NCBI GenBank assembly: GCA_031253625.1
Contig: JAIRVZ010000032.1
Coordinates: 1-64,000, forward strand
Source of the DNA: Dysgonamonadaceae bacterium
Lineage (GTDB): Bacteria > Bacteroidota > Bacteroidia > Bacteroidales > Azobacteroidaceae
Length of the DNA stretch: 64,000 nt
Reading direction: 5' to 3'
Each line of letters begins with the position of its first letter. The stretch's first letter is position 1. Under the pieces are notes generated by a model, which saw only the letters and a program-made list of their open reading frames with translations, made no database searches and had not been told where the DNA came from. Position numbers and translations under genes: made by a program. Below, one piece after another: positions 8,024 to 17,618 of the stretch.

Positions 8024-9400
8024 ATGAAAACTCATTTATCATTTTTTTTCGCGTTATTTTTCCTTTCCGGATATGTTTTTGCTGAGAATTCCGTACCTCT
8101 TGTTTATCAGATTACTATTGACAAAGAGATAAATCCTACCAGTCGGATTTACCTCCTAAACGGATTGAAAGAGGCCAAAAAATTGAATGCCGATCAGGTG
8201 CTTTTACGTTTAAACACATACGGAGGTTCTGTGGTCGATGCCGATTCGATGAGATCTGCCATATTGTACAATCCGATTCCTGTTTCGGTTTTTATTGATA
8301 ACAATGCAGCCTCTGCCGGTGCTTTAATCTCTATCGCTTGTGAAAATATATATATGCGAAGAGGGGCCAATATTGGTGCGGCAACAGTAGTAAATACAAC
8401 GGGAGAACAAATGCCTGATAAATACCAATCATATATGCGCTCAACCATCCGGGCGACGGCCGAAGCACATGGAAAAGACACCATTTTTTCAAAGAAAGAC
8501 ACTATATTGGTATGGAAACGCGACCCGCGTATTGCAGAGGCCATGGTAGATGGTTCGATTTACATTCCAAATGTGGTCGACAGTGGAAAAGTTTTGACAC
8601 TTACAGCACAAGAGGCCCTAAAATTAGGATTTTGCGATGGCATTGCCGAATCTGTTCATGAGGTGATTACCAAGTTCATGGGATATCCTGAATATAAATT
8701 GGTAGAATACAAACCTTCTGGTTACGATAACCTGAAAGGATTTCTGATGAATCCTGCATTTCAGGCTATATTAATTATGCTTATCATTGCTGGAATTTAT
8801 TTCGAATTGCAATCTCCCGGTGTAGGAATTCCTTCCATTGTCGCCGTCACTGCTGCAATCCTATATTTTGCACCGTTATATATGGATGGTTTAGTCCAAA
8901 ATTGGGAAATTATCGTTTTTATTATCGGGATTATTTTAATCGGGGTGGAAATATTCATAATTCCCGGATTCGGAGTTACAGGTATCGCGGGAATTGTATT
9001 GATAGTAACGGGATTAAGTTTTGCGCTGTTGGATAACGACGGTCTTTCTTTCAAGGAAGTCCAAGCACCTGATCTTTCTCGTTCGGTATTGACGGTTTTA
9101 TCCGGCATAGTACTCGGTTTTGTTCTTATGATTTATCTTTCTTCTAAAATAGGGAGCAAGGGAATATTCCGGAAAATCGCATTAACCACCGATTTGGAAA
9201 ACTCCATATCCATTGATACCGAAGTGAAGACATTAGTCGGAGCCGAAGGTGAAGCTGTAACGGTTTTACGTCCATCGGGAAAAATCATGGTTAATAATGA
9301 AATATATGATGCCGTTTCTGAAATCGGATTCATAGAAAAAGGAACCAAAATAAAAGTAAACAAGGTTGAAAGCGCACAATTTTATGTAGAGCCGGTGTAA
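8024..9400 (+). CDS. NfeD-family membrane-bound serine protease (long form)
   Basis: A 458-residue protein with a signal peptide, a ClpP-like protease domain (about 25-225), several membrane segments (about 245-360) and a C-terminal OB-fold NfeD domain (about 385-455). The catalytic serine is expected in NNAASAGALIS and the lysine in MPDKYQSYMRS, which fits the Ser-Lys dyad of NfeD1b/STOPP proteases. These usually work with stomatin-like (SPFH) partners at the membrane; no stomatin gene is next to it here. The start gives a good signal peptide (MKTHLSFFFALFFLSGYVFAE). Confidence 0.88.
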   Translation: MKTHLSFFFALFFLSGYVFAENSVPLVYQITIDKEINPTSRIYLLNGLKEAKKLNADQVLLRLNTYGGSVVDADSMRSAILYNPIPVSVFIDNNAASAGALISIACENIYMRRGANIGAATVVNTTGEQMPDKYQSYMRSTIRATAEAHGKDTIFSKKDTILVWKRDPRIAEAMVDGSIYIPNVVDSGKVLTLTAQEALKLGFCDGIAESVHEVITKFMGYPEYKLVEYKPSGYDNLKGFLMNPAFQAILIMLIIAGIYFELQSPGVGIPSIVAVTAAILYFAPLYMDGLVQNWEIIVFIIGIILIGVEIFIIPGFGVTGIAGIVLIVTGLSFALLDNDGLSFKEVQAPDLSRSVLTVLSGIVLGFVLMIYLSSKIGSKGIFRKIALTTDLENSISIDTEVKTLVGAEGEAVTVLRPSGKIMVNNEIYDAVSEIGFIEKGTKIKVNKVESAQFYVEPV

Positions 9401-9406
9401 AATTAT

Positions 9407-9414
9407 TATCTTTG
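9407..9414 (+). promoter_or_regulatory. -7 box TATCTTTG, apgM gene
   Basis: TATCTTTG is an exact TAnnTTTG match, directly after the nfeD stop and 28 bases before the ATG at 9443. Confidence 0.5.
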
Positions 9415-9442
9415 TACGGTTTTCGTAAAATTGACTTACATA

Positions 9443-10648
9443 ATGAAATATATCATCATATTGGGAGACGGAATAGCTGATGAACCAATTGAAAGTTTAG
9501 GTAATAAAACTCCGCTACAAGTAGCTGATATTCCTAATATTGATAAATTGGCAAGTCTGGGAAATTTAGGATTGTTACAAACCATTCCCGCAGGATTTCA
9601 GCCGGGTAGCGAAATTGCCAATCTCTCTGTTTTAGGATATAATGTAGCTGAAGTTTTTGAAGGCAGAGGTTCGCTTGAGGCCGCCAGCATGGGTATTGAA
9701 ATATTTCCGGGCGAAATGGCGATGCGTTGCAACTTGATTTGTATTGAAAACGGAAAAATCAAAAATCATTCAGCCGGGCATATTTCCAACCAAGAGGCTG
9801 AAGAATTAATCGCTTTTCTGAATGAAAATTTGGCCGACGAGTTTGTGCATTTCTTTCCGGGAATTTCATATCGCCACCTGTTGAAGTACAAAAATGGCAA
9901 TAAAAACCTGATTTGTACTCCGCCTCACGATGCTCCGGGAACTCCGGCAAATAAGGTAATGATTAAACCTGCAACTCCGGAGGCCAAAGCAACAGCCGAT
10001 CATTTGAACCAATTGATATTGCGTTCGCAAGAATTACTCGAAAATCATCCGGTAAACCTGAAACGGAAAGCGGAAGGAAAAGACCCGGCCAATAGCATTT
10101 GGCCATGGTCACCGGGATACAAACCTCAAATGCAACCATTGACCGAATTATATCCCATCCAATCGGGAGCCGTTATTTCTGCGGTCGATTTAATCAAGGG
10201 AATCGGTGTGTATGCAGGTTTGGAACCGATTGAAGTTGAGGGGGCAACAGGCTTATATAATACCAATTACGAAGGTAAAACACAAGCGGCTTTAAATGCT
10301 TTGAAAGACAAAGATTTTGTTTACCTCCATATCGAGGCCAGCGACGAGGCCGGGCACGAAGGTGATGTAGATTTGAAAATTAAAACAATAGAATATTTAG
10401 ATCAGCGAATAGTAAAACCCATCATGGAAGAAACGGCTAAGTGGAACGAGCCGGTTACAATTGCGCTGCTGCCCGATCATCCGACTCCGTGCCGTATCAA
10501 AACACATACGTCTGCCCCTGTTCCGTTTATCATTTATAAACCCAATACAAAAAGTGATAACATTCAGAATTACAATGAATTTTCGGCACAGAAAGGCTCT
10601 TTTGGTTTATTAAAAGGAGATGAATTTATGAAATCCTTATTTAAATGA
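9443..10648 (+). CDS. apgM: ApgM-type phosphoglycerate mutase-like enzyme, possible homoserine kinase
   Basis: A 401-residue member of the alkaline-phosphatase-superfamily cofactor-independent phosphoglycerate mutases. The metal-binding GDGIADEP at the N-terminus, IEASDEAGHEGD and LLPDHPTPC are visible. The ORF track begins at a TTG; I choose the ATG at 9443 because the family starts MKYIIILGDG. In Bacteroidetes this gene commonly sits between thrA and thrC and has been proposed to supply the homoserine kinase step instead of ThrB. Threonine synthase lies 1.15 kb downstream on the same strand, which supports that reading. Two small ORFs with ATGA overlaps follow. Confidence 0.82.
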   Translation: MKYIIILGDGIADEPIESLGNKTPLQVADIPNIDKLASLGNLGLLQTIPAGFQPGSEIANLSVLGYNVAEVFEGRGSLEAASMGIEIFPGEMAMRCNLICIENGKIKNHSAGHISNQEAEELIAFLNENLADEFVHFFPGISYRHLLKYKNGNKNLICTPPHDAPGTPANKVMIKPATPEAKATADHLNQLILRSQELLENHPVNLKRKAEGKDPANSIWPWSPGYKPQMQPLTELYPIQSGAVISAVDLIKGIGVYAGLEPIEVEGATGLYNTNYEGKTQAALNALKDKDFVYLHIEASDEAGHEGDVDLKIKTIEYLDQRIVKPIMEETAKWNEPVTIALLPDHPTPCRIKTHTSAPVPFIIYKPNTKSDNIQNYNEFSAQKGSFGLLKGDEFMKSLFK

Positions 10649-10968
10649 TGGTAAACATGGAAGAAAAATTTAACAAGCAAATATTAGATTTCTGTTTCGA
10701 TAATTCATATCATATTCATTTTGATATGATGCTGGATTCGGATTTTTTCAGGCAACCGTCTGATAAAAACATATCGTGGTTCAAAAGTAATATTGATAAA
10801 TTAATCAGCTTTTCACATCATATTGAAGAATATACCAATATGAATGGGAAAAAAGTTAAAATTATATTAGTAGAATTAGAATATCGAGAAAAAAGCATCA
10901 CCCAGTTGGTATTATTTAAAATGTTGCATTTGCATTATCCAAGATTTGAAGAATTAATAGGAATATGA
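10645..10968 (+). CDS. Uncharacterised 107-aa protein
   Basis: I do not recognise this family. The start ATG overlaps the apgM stop (ATGA), and its own stop overlaps the next start in the same way, so it is probably translated from the same mRNA. It has no signal peptide or membrane segment. It is rich in aromatic and charged residues (FCFDNSYHIHFDMMLDSDFF, KVKIILVELEYREKS), with the look of a small cytoplasmic alpha/beta protein. Confidence 0.6.
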   Translation: MMVNMEEKFNKQILDFCFDNSYHIHFDMMLDSDFFRQPSDKNISWFKSNIDKLISFSHHIEEYTNMNGKKVKIILVELEYREKSITQLVLFKMLHLHYPRFEELIGI

Positions 10969-11756
10969 AAAAAATAACATTAGTCTTCATACTTGCTATA
11001 ACATTAGTAAATACAGCCATAGCCGAAACCATTTCGACTATTGATAGGGACAACCCTCAAAGTATTTTATATGTTTTTCAACGATTTGCAGAAATCTCTA
11101 CGGATGTCATTGTTGATTCTTTGGCAAAAAATGGTGAATATATTGTATTTGAAGTATTTACCGATGATGATGAGAAAGTTGTGTATGGAGAAGAAGATTA
11201 TAATCCTTACGATGAAAATATTGATGAAAATGACCCACCGGAAATTTGGAGAAGTGCTTATTATTTGCATACTGATATAAACGCTATTAATCACGAATAT
11301 ACTTGCGTGCGAAATTGTGCTGGAAATACACAAGCAACATATAGATTGTTACCCTCTGAAACAGAAACTAAGTTTTTGCATTATTTTTTGAATTATGGAT
11401 CAAATGTTCAATGTATAGGGGAACTTGATATTTATGATTTTAATTCTCTCACGGAAAGTTTCTCTTTGGATACTACTGTTTATGAAATATTAGATGTTTC
11501 TCTTGATAATTTCTTTAAAGAATCAACACCGGATTCTCTTATGGGATTTTTTGATTATTGTTTTTATCCTGCTTATTATACAGATAAATATATTGCACAG
11601 TATCGGTTTCGTTCTTATGTAGGTTCTTATTTTGAAGAACGAAAAGAAGAACTTGAAAAATGGATGTTAGGCAATGTAATAGATATTTATTTTATTAATG
11701 GAAAATTCGTTCGTTCAGAGCCTTATTTTGAAGACGATTGGCAATGGAACTACTGA
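10965..11756 (+). CDS. Uncharacterised secreted 263-aa protein
   Basis: A signal peptide is clear (MKKITLVFILAITLVNTAIAE). The mature part is acidic and rich in Asp/Glu/Tyr (GEEDYNPYDENIDENDPPE) with a pair of cysteines close together (YTCVRNCAG) that could form a disulfide. I recognise no domain. The ATGA overlap with the preceding ORF and its place between apgM and thrC suggest co-transcription. A role in threonine synthesis is unlikely for an exported protein. Confidence 0.65.
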   Translation: MKKITLVFILAITLVNTAIAETISTIDRDNPQSILYVFQRFAEISTDVIVDSLAKNGEYIVFEVFTDDDEKVVYGEEDYNPYDENIDENDPPEIWRSAYYLHTDINAINHEYTCVRNCAGNTQATYRLLPSETETKFLHYFLNYGSNVQCIGELDIYDFNSLTESFSLDTTVYEILDVSLDNFFKESTPDSLMGFFDYCFYPAYYTDKYIAQYRFRSYVGSYFEERKEELEKWMLGNVIDIYFINGKFVRSEPYFEDDWQWNY

Positions 11757-11802
11757 TAATAACCCCTGTAAGGGCGTAAGGAAACTAAAAACAAATATTT
11801 TT

Positions 11803-13128
11803 ATGAAATATTATAGCACCAATAAAAAAGCACCGCTTGCAAGTTTACAAGAGGCAGTTACTAAAGGCTTGGCAAGCGACAAAGGCTTATATATGCCGGA
11901 AAAAATCAAACAATTGCCTGATTCTTTCTTTGAGAAAATGAAAGACATGTCGTTTCAGGAAATTGCATACGTTGTTGCCGATGCTTTTTTCGGAGAAGAC
12001 ATGGAAGCAGATATGCTGAAAACAATTGTTTATGATACATTGAATTTCGACACTCCGGTTGTTCATGTGAAAAACAATATATATAGTTTGGAATTATTTC
12101 ATGGTCCGACGCTTGCGTTCAAAGACGTTGGTGCCAGATTCATGGCGAGAACGCTTGGATATTTCATCAAAAAACAAGGATTAACCGATATTAATGTGTT
12201 GGTTGCCACTTCGGGAGATACCGGAAGCGCTGTTGCCAACGGATTTTTGGGAGTTCCGGGTGTCCAGGTTTTTGTGCTTTATCCGAAAGGAAAAGTAAGT
12301 CCCATCCAAGAATGTCAATTCACTACTTTGGGGCAAAATATCACTGCATTGGAAATCGACGGAACATTCGACGATTGTCAAGCATTAGTCAAAGCTGCCT
12401 TTATGGATGAAGAACTAAATCAAAAAATGCAATTGACTTCGGCTAATTCCATCAATGTTGCACGGTTTTTACCTCAAGCATTCTACTATTTCTACGCTTA
12501 TGCTCAATTAGCCAAACAAGGAATTATCGAAGATAATCGACCTGGCTCAAAAGACAATGTAGTCTTTTGCGTTCCCAGCGGAAACTTTGGAAACATCACA
12601 GCCGGATTATTCGGTAAACGTATGGGATTACCGGTCAAACGTTTCATTGCGGCCAACAACAAAAATGATATTTTCTTAAAATACCTGCAAACTAAAGAAT
12701 ATACTCCGCGTCCGTCGGTGGCTACACTTGCCAATGCAATGGATGTAGGAGACCCAAGTAATTTTGTACGTATTCTTGATTTGTACAATCACAATCACGA
12801 TGCGATTAGCAAAGATATTTCGGGATACAGGTATTTAGACGAAGATATTCGTTCTACACTCAAGAAATGCTACGAAGAAACCGGATATTTGCTCGACCCG
12901 CACGGTGCTTGCGGTTATCAAGCATTAGTAGATGAACTAAAACCCGACGAAACCGGAGTGTTTTTGGAAACAGCACATCCTGCCAAATTCTTGGAAACGG
13001 TAGAAAGCATTATCGGAGAGAAAGTAGAAATTCCACAAAAACTGCAAGCTTTCATGCAAGGAAAAAAACAAAGCTTCGAACTAACCAAAGATTTTGGAGG
13101 GTTCAAAGCCTTTTTACTTGCTAAATAA
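11803..13128 (+). CDS. thrC: Threonine synthase
   Basis: A 441-residue PLP enzyme that makes threonine from O-phosphohomoserine. The PLP lysine lies in LAFKDVGARFMAR and the phosphate-binding loop is ATSGDTGSAVANGF. The ORF track starts at 11698, inside the previous gene; the ATG at 11803 gives the family N-terminus MKYYSTNKKAPLASLQEAV. The length fits the longer fungal/Bacteroidetes class. It likely completes the pathway begun by ApgM upstream. Its stop is 15 bases from the convergent fhs gene, with no obvious terminator between them. Confidence 0.94.
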   Translation: MKYYSTNKKAPLASLQEAVTKGLASDKGLYMPEKIKQLPDSFFEKMKDMSFQEIAYVVADAFFGEDMEADMLKTIVYDTLNFDTPVVHVKNNIYSLELFHGPTLAFKDVGARFMARTLGYFIKKQGLTDINVLVATSGDTGSAVANGFLGVPGVQVFVLYPKGKVSPIQECQFTTLGQNITALEIDGTFDDCQALVKAAFMDEELNQKMQLTSANSINVARFLPQAFYYFYAYAQLAKQGIIEDNRPGSKDNVVFCVPSGNFGNITAGLFGKRMGLPVKRFIAANNKNDIFLKYLQTKEYTPRPSVATLANAMDVGDPSNFVRILDLYNHNHDAISKDISGYRYLDEDIRSTLKKCYEETGYLLDPHGACGYQALVDELKPDETGVFLETAHPAKFLETVESIIGEKVEIPQKLQAFMQGKKQSFELTKDFGGFKAFLLAK

Positions 13129-13143
13129 GTTCCAAAAGGTTTT

Positions 13144-14814
13144 TTACGACAAGCCTTCGATATACCCATTTACGATGTCGATATTTTTGGCTTGAGGTTC
13201 TTTGGGAAGTCCCGGCATCCGCATGATTTGTCCGGCAATGGCGACAATGAATTTGGCTCCGTTATTAATCACGATGTCATTTACCTTGAACTCGAAATCT
13301 TTGGCAACACCGTATGCTTTTTCGTTATCGGAGAAAGAGTATTGTGTTTTAGCGATACATATCGGGAAGTGATTAATGTCTAAAGCATCAATCAATTTCA
13401 ACATCTTTTGGGCTTGTGCACTAAAAGTAACGAATTCCGCACCGTAAATATTTCCGGCAACTTTTTCTATTTTCGTTTTTATAAGTTCTTCGTCGTTATA
13501 TGTGAACTGTAACAGTTTGGAAGGATTTTTCTCGATTGTTTCGACAACCACTTTGGCAAAATCAACAGCACCTTCTCCTCCTTTGACAAACGCCTCATTG
13601 ATGGCGAAACCAACACCTTTTTTGTCGCAATATTCTTTCAATAAAGCCATTTCATCATCAGTATCACCGGCAAATTTGTTGAAAGCGACTACAATGCTTT
13701 GTCCGAATTTCTGCATATTTTCGATATGCTTTTCGAGATTAGCCAATCCTTTTTGTAATCCTTCAATATTTGGTTTTTTAATGTCTTCAATAGATACGCC
13801 TCCGTGCATTTTCAAACCTTGAGCAGACGCAACGATAACGGTTAATTTAGGTTGCAATCCCGATTTACGACACTTGATATTGAAGAATTTTTCGGCTCCC
13901 AAATCAGCTCCGAATCCTGCCTCGGTAATAACATAATCGCCATAAGTCAACGCCATTTTAGTTGCCAACAAAGAGTTGCAACCGTGAGCAATGTTGGCAA
14001 AAGGACCTCCATGTACGAATGCAGCCGTGTGCTCGGTCGTTTGAACGAGATTAGGACTGATGGCGTCTTTTAACAATACGGTGATTGCACCTTCTATTCC
14101 TAAATCTTTTACTGTAAATGGTTTGTTATCGTAAGTAAATCCCAGCAAAATATCACCGACACGTTGCTTTAAGTCATCAAGACTTGTTGTTAAACAAAGA
14201 ATTGCCATGATTTCGGATGCAGGAGTAATATCGAATCCTGTTTCGGTAGGAATTCCATTGACAGTGCCTCCCAAGCCGGTAACGAGGCGACGAAGAGAAC
14301 GGTCGTTTACATCGAGAACCCTTTTCCACAAAACCTCCTTGAGTTGTTTTTCTGCCACGCCTCTGTTTTGATACAAATAGTTGTCGAGTAAAGCTGTTAT
14401 CATGTTGTGAGCTGAAGTAACCGCGTGGAAATCACCTGTGAAATGCAGGTTGATATTTTCCATGGGCAATATTTGCGAATATCCGCCACCGGCAGCACCG
14501 CCTTTCATTCCGAAACAAGGGCCGAGCGATGGTTCTCTCAAGGCAACAATTGCTTTTTTGCCGATTTTATTTAATCCCAAAGCCAAACCGATAGAAACAG
14601 TCGTTTTTCCGATTCCTGCTTTGGTTGGAGTGATGGCAGTAACCAAAATCAGATTGCTGTTTTTTATCTTTTCTTCATTAATTAAATTGATAGGAATTTT
14701 GGCAATATATTTTCCATAATTCAAAACTTCATCTTCAGGGATATTGATTCCGGTTGCTATTTTTTTTATTTTATCAAGCTTGATACTTCTTGCAATTTCG
14801 ATGTCTGTCTTCAT
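13144..14814 (-). CDS. fhs: Formate-tetrahydrofolate ligase
   Basis: A 556-residue enzyme that makes 10-formyl-THF from formate, THF and ATP. The P-loop [15 protein letters not shown] is at about residues 60-75, and the glycine-rich [12 protein letters not shown] follows. The ORF track starts at 14838; I choose the ATG at 14814 ([10 protein letters not shown]), which gives the usual family length of about 556. It is in the one-carbon folate pathway, as is folC further on. Confidence 0.95.
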   Translation of the reverse strand: MKTDIEIARSIKLDKIKKIATGINIPEDEVLNYGKYIAKIPINLINEEKIKNSNLILVTAITPTKAGIGKTTVSIGLALGLNKIGKKAIVALREPSLGPCFGMKGGAAGGGYSQILPMENINLHFTGDFHAVTSAHNMITALLDNYLYQNRGVAEKQLKEVLWKRVLDVNDRSLRRLVTGLGGTVNGIPTETGFDITPASEIMAILCLTTSLDDLKQRVGDILLGFTYDNKPFTVKDLGIEGAITVLLKDAISPNLVQTTEHTAAFVHGGPFANIAHGCNSLLATKMALTYGDYVITEAGFGADLGAEKFFNIKCRKSGLQPKLTVIVASAQGLKMHGGVSIEDIKKPNIEGLQKGLANLEKHIENMQKFGQSIVVAFNKFAGDTDDEMALLKEYCDKKGVGFAINEAFVKGGEGAVDFAKVVVETIEKNPSKLLQFTYNDEELIKTKIEKVAGNIYGAEFVTFSAQAQKMLKLIDALDINHFPICIAKTQYSFSDNEKAYGVAKDFEFKVNDIVINNGAKFIVAIAGQIMRMPGLPKEPQAKNIDIVNGYIEGLS

Positions 14815-14882
14815 TTTTATTTTTATTAAAAAGCCCACAAAAGTAATATTTCTTGTATTAAATCCATAATAGAGAGCAGAAA

Positions 14883-14907
14883 AAATGTTGAGGAACTCTC
14901 CCTCAAT
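14883..14907 (-). terminator. Terminator after uvrB
   Basis: On the minus strand TTGAGG-loop-CCTCAA overlaps the uvrB stop codon and is followed by CATTTTTTC. It is a short, weak-to-moderate intrinsic terminator ahead of fhs. Confidence 0.45.
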
Positions 14908-16903
14908 TGATCATTTTTTCTAATTTGATTAATTCATCTCGATATTGTGCGGCTTCTAAGAAATTGAGGTTTTTGGCGGCAAGTTGCATGGCTTTGCGTG
15001 TTTTTTCAATTAATTTTGTGATTTCGGGTTTGCTCATATACTTAACAACAGGGTCGGCAACCAAACTTATTGTTTCAGGCTCCATATAAGCTTTAGCTTG
15101 GTAAGTTCCTTTTGTCAGCGAAGAAGTAGTATAACCTTTTTTAATTTGCTGCGGAGTTATTCCGTGTTCTTTGTTATAGGCAATTTGTTTTTCCCGGTGA
15201 TGATTGGTTTCGTCAATGGTTTTCTGCATACTGTCGGTTATTTTGTCGGCATAAAAAATAACTTTGCCGTTGATATGACGCGCAGCGCGCCCGGCTGTTT
15301 GCATCAACGAGCGATGCGAACGGAGAAATCCCTCTTTGTCGGCATCCAAAATCGCAACCAACGAAACTTCGGGTAAATCCAGTCCTTCTCTCAATAAATT
15401 GACACCGATAAGTACGTCGAAAACCCCATGCCGGAGATTTTCCATGATTTCGATACGTTCCAACGTTTCTACATCCGAATGAATATAACTGCAATTGACT
15501 CCCATTCTTGAAAGATAATCATTCAATTCTTCGGCCATGCGTTTGGTCAGAGTTGTTACCAGCACCCGTTCTTGCACCTTTATTCTTTGACTGATTTCTT
15601 CCATCAAATCATCTATTTGGTTGAGGCTCGGACGTATTTCGATAACCGGGTCTAACAGTCCGGTTGGACGAATTAATTGTTCGATAACAACGCCTTCGCT
15701 TTTATAAAGTTCGTAATCGGCAGGAGTTGCACTTACATAAATGGTTTGTCCGGAAATTGCTTCAAATTCTTCAAAATTCAATGGCCTGTTGTCAATAGCG
15801 GCAGGCAAACGAAAACCGTATTCCACTAAGTTACGCTTACGGGAATTATCTCCGCCAAACATTCCTCTGATTTGCGGAATGGTTACATGGCTTTCGTCAA
15901 CAACCAATAAATAATCTTTTGGGAAATAATCCATCAGGCAAAAAGGCCGGGTTCCGGCATCTCTTCCGTCGAAATATCGAGAATAATTTTCTATCCCCGA
16001 ACAATATCCCAATTCTTTTATCATTTCCAAATCGAAAGTTACCCTATCTTCGATTCGTTTGGCCTCTAACATTTTACCTTGTGATTTGAAGAAGTCGATT
16101 TGTTTTCCCAAATCAATTTGAATTTCGGCTACGGCACGGTTGATGCGCTCGCGTGTGGTAACAAAAAGATTGGCAGGAAAAATATTATAATCTTCAAAAA
16201 TATTCAACCGGCCTCCTGTTATCGGGTCGAAAGAATAAATATTTTCGATTTCATCTCCCCAAAAAGAAACCCGCAAAGCAAAATCGGCATAAGCCAAGAA
16301 AACATCTACCGTATCGCCTTTTACCCTGAAATTTCCTCGATTAAATTCTCTTTCATCGCGTGAATAGAGGCTATCGACCAATTTTCTCAAAAAAGTATCT
16401 CGTGCTATTTTTTGCCCTTTATAGATGGAAACTTTATTTTCCTCAAAATCATCCGGATTTCCGATGCCATATAAGCAAGATACGGAAGAGACGATAATCA
16501 CGTCTTTTCTTCCTGATAGCAAGGCTGATGTTGCGGAAAGACGCAGTTTTTCGATTTCCGCATTAATCGACAAATCTTTTTCTATATAGGTGTTTGAAGA
16601 TGGAAGATAAGCTTCCGGCTGATAGTAATCGTAATACGATACAAAATATTCGACGGCATTATCCGGAAAAAAATTCTTGAACTCCTCATATAACTGCGCT
16701 GCTAACGTTTTATTATGACTTAAAACCAACGTCGGGCAATTAATCTCTTGAATAACATTAGCTACTGTAAAAGTTTTTCCGGAGCCGGTAACTCCCAGTA
16801 AAGTTTGGTATTGAACATGCTGATTGAGTCCCGAAACTAAAGCGGAAATGGCTTCAGGTTGGTCGCCTGTGGGCTGATAATCAGAGGTAAGTTTGAAATC
16901 CAT
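14903..16903 (-). CDS. uvrB: Excinuclease ABC subunit B
   Basis: A 666-residue nucleotide-excision-repair helicase-like protein. It shows the Walker [14 protein letters not shown] (about 40-52), the beta-hairpin [12 protein letters not shown] used to grip damaged DNA, the Walker B VVDESH, helicase motif VI (QTAGRAARH) and a C-terminal UVR domain that contacts UvrC ([16 protein letters not shown]). I place the start at [15 protein letters not shown] (16903) rather than two codons earlier. A TACCTTTG -7 box lies just upstream. It is divergent from the ORF6N gene. Confidence 0.96.
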   Translation of the reverse strand: MDFKLTSDYQPTGDQPEAISALVSGLNQHVQYQTLLGVTGSGKTFTVANVIQEINCPTLVLSHNKTLAAQLYEEFKNFFPDNAVEYFVSYYDYYQPEAYLPSSNTYIEKDLSINAEIEKLRLSATSALLSGRKDVIIVSSVSCLYGIGNPDDFEENKVSIYKGQKIARDTFLRKLVDSLYSRDEREFNRGNFRVKGDTVDVFLAYADFALRVSFWGDEIENIYSFDPITGGRLNIFEDYNIFPANLFVTTRERINRAVAEIQIDLGKQIDFFKSQGKMLEAKRIEDRVTFDLEMIKELGYCSGIENYSRYFDGRDAGTRPFCLMDYFPKDYLLVVDESHVTIPQIRGMFGGDNSRKRNLVEYGFRLPAAIDNRPLNFEEFEAISGQTIYVSATPADYELYKSEGVVIEQLIRPTGLLDPVIEIRPSLNQIDDLMEEISQRIKVQERVLVTTLTKRMAEELNDYLSRMGVNCSYIHSDVETLERIEIMENLRHGVFDVLIGVNLLREGLDLPEVSLVAILDADKEGFLRSHRSLMQTAGRAARHINGKVIFYADKITDSMQKTIDETNHHREKQIAYNKEHGITPQQIKKGYTTSSLTKGTYQAKAYMEPETISLVADPVVKYMSKPEITKLIEKTRKAMQLAAKNLNFLEAAQYRDELIKLEKMIN

Positions 16904-16926
16904 ATACAAAAGCGAAAATTGTCTTG

Positions 16927-16934
16927 CAAAGGTA
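16927..16934 (-). promoter_or_regulatory. -7 box TACCTTTG, uvrB
   Basis: The minus strand reads TACCTTTG, an exact TAnnTTTG match, 23 bases before the chosen uvrB start. Confidence 0.5.
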
Positions 16935-17029
16935 GATTTTCTTTTGAATGTTCGGAATCTTTCCTCTATGTATTTGCATCATTCAAAGCAAATGATTTTC
17001 TTTGCACCAAAATTTCAAACCAAAATAAT

Positions 17030-17614
17030 ATGGAGTTACAACCAATTCAAAACAAAATTTTTGAGATTAGAGGCTATAAAGTAATGTTAGATTTTCATTT
17101 GGCGGAAATCTATCAGGTAGAGACAAGAGTTTTAAATCAAGCTGTGAGACGAAACATTAAACGATTTCCGGAAGATTTCATGTTTCAACTCACAAAAGAT
17201 GAATGGAAAAACATGTTGTCACAATTTGTGATGACATATCCTACAAAACGGCCTAAGATGGCATTACCTCTTGTATTTACAGAACAAGGAGTTGCTATGT
17301 TATCAAGCGTATTAAGGAGTGAAACTGCTATAGCTGTAAATATAAAAATCATGCGTGCCTTTGTTGCTGTACGTCAATTGATACTTAATCCACCTGTTAA
17401 CGAGGTCAAAGAGTTACAGCAAAAATTTGAAAAGTTTCAGGAATATATCGAAGATGTGTTTACTGACTACAACGACATCAACGAAGATACTCGTATGCAA
17501 CTTGAACTTATTAATGAAACATTAGCAGAATTGCAAATGAAAAACAGAGAGTTGAACAAGCCTCGTAATCCGATCGGATTTAATGCTCCACAATACAAAC
17601 AACAGTTAAAATAG
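17030..17614 (+). CDS. ORF6N domain-containing protein
   Basis: The ORF-track reading begins in the uvrB promoter; the ATG at 17030 gives MELQPIQNKIFEIRGYKVMLDFHLAEIYQ, the typical N-terminus of ORF6N proteins, 194 residues in all. The ORF6N domain (about 8-95, RGYKVMLDFHLAEIY... RFPEDFMFQL) is a phage-derived DNA-binding or antirepressor-type domain. A helical, partly coiled region follows (VKELQQKFEKFQEYIEDVF). Such genes are scattered singly through Bacteroidetes chromosomes. FolC follows 4 bases downstream, so the two may share a transcript. Confidence 0.85.
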   Translation: MELQPIQNKIFEIRGYKVMLDFHLAEIYQVETRVLNQAVRRNIKRFPEDFMFQLTKDEWKNMLSQFVMTYPTKRPKMALPLVFTEQGVAMLSSVLRSETAIAVNIKIMRAFVAVRQLILNPPVNEVKELQQKFEKFQEYIEDVFTDYNDINEDTRMQLELINETLAELQMKNRELNKPRNPIGFNAPQYKQQLK

Positions 17615-17618
17615 TTTC

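Noticed and set aside
16859-17029. N-terminal extension of the ORF6N gene
   Set aside because: It runs through the uvrB start and promoter; the family N-terminus begins at 17030.
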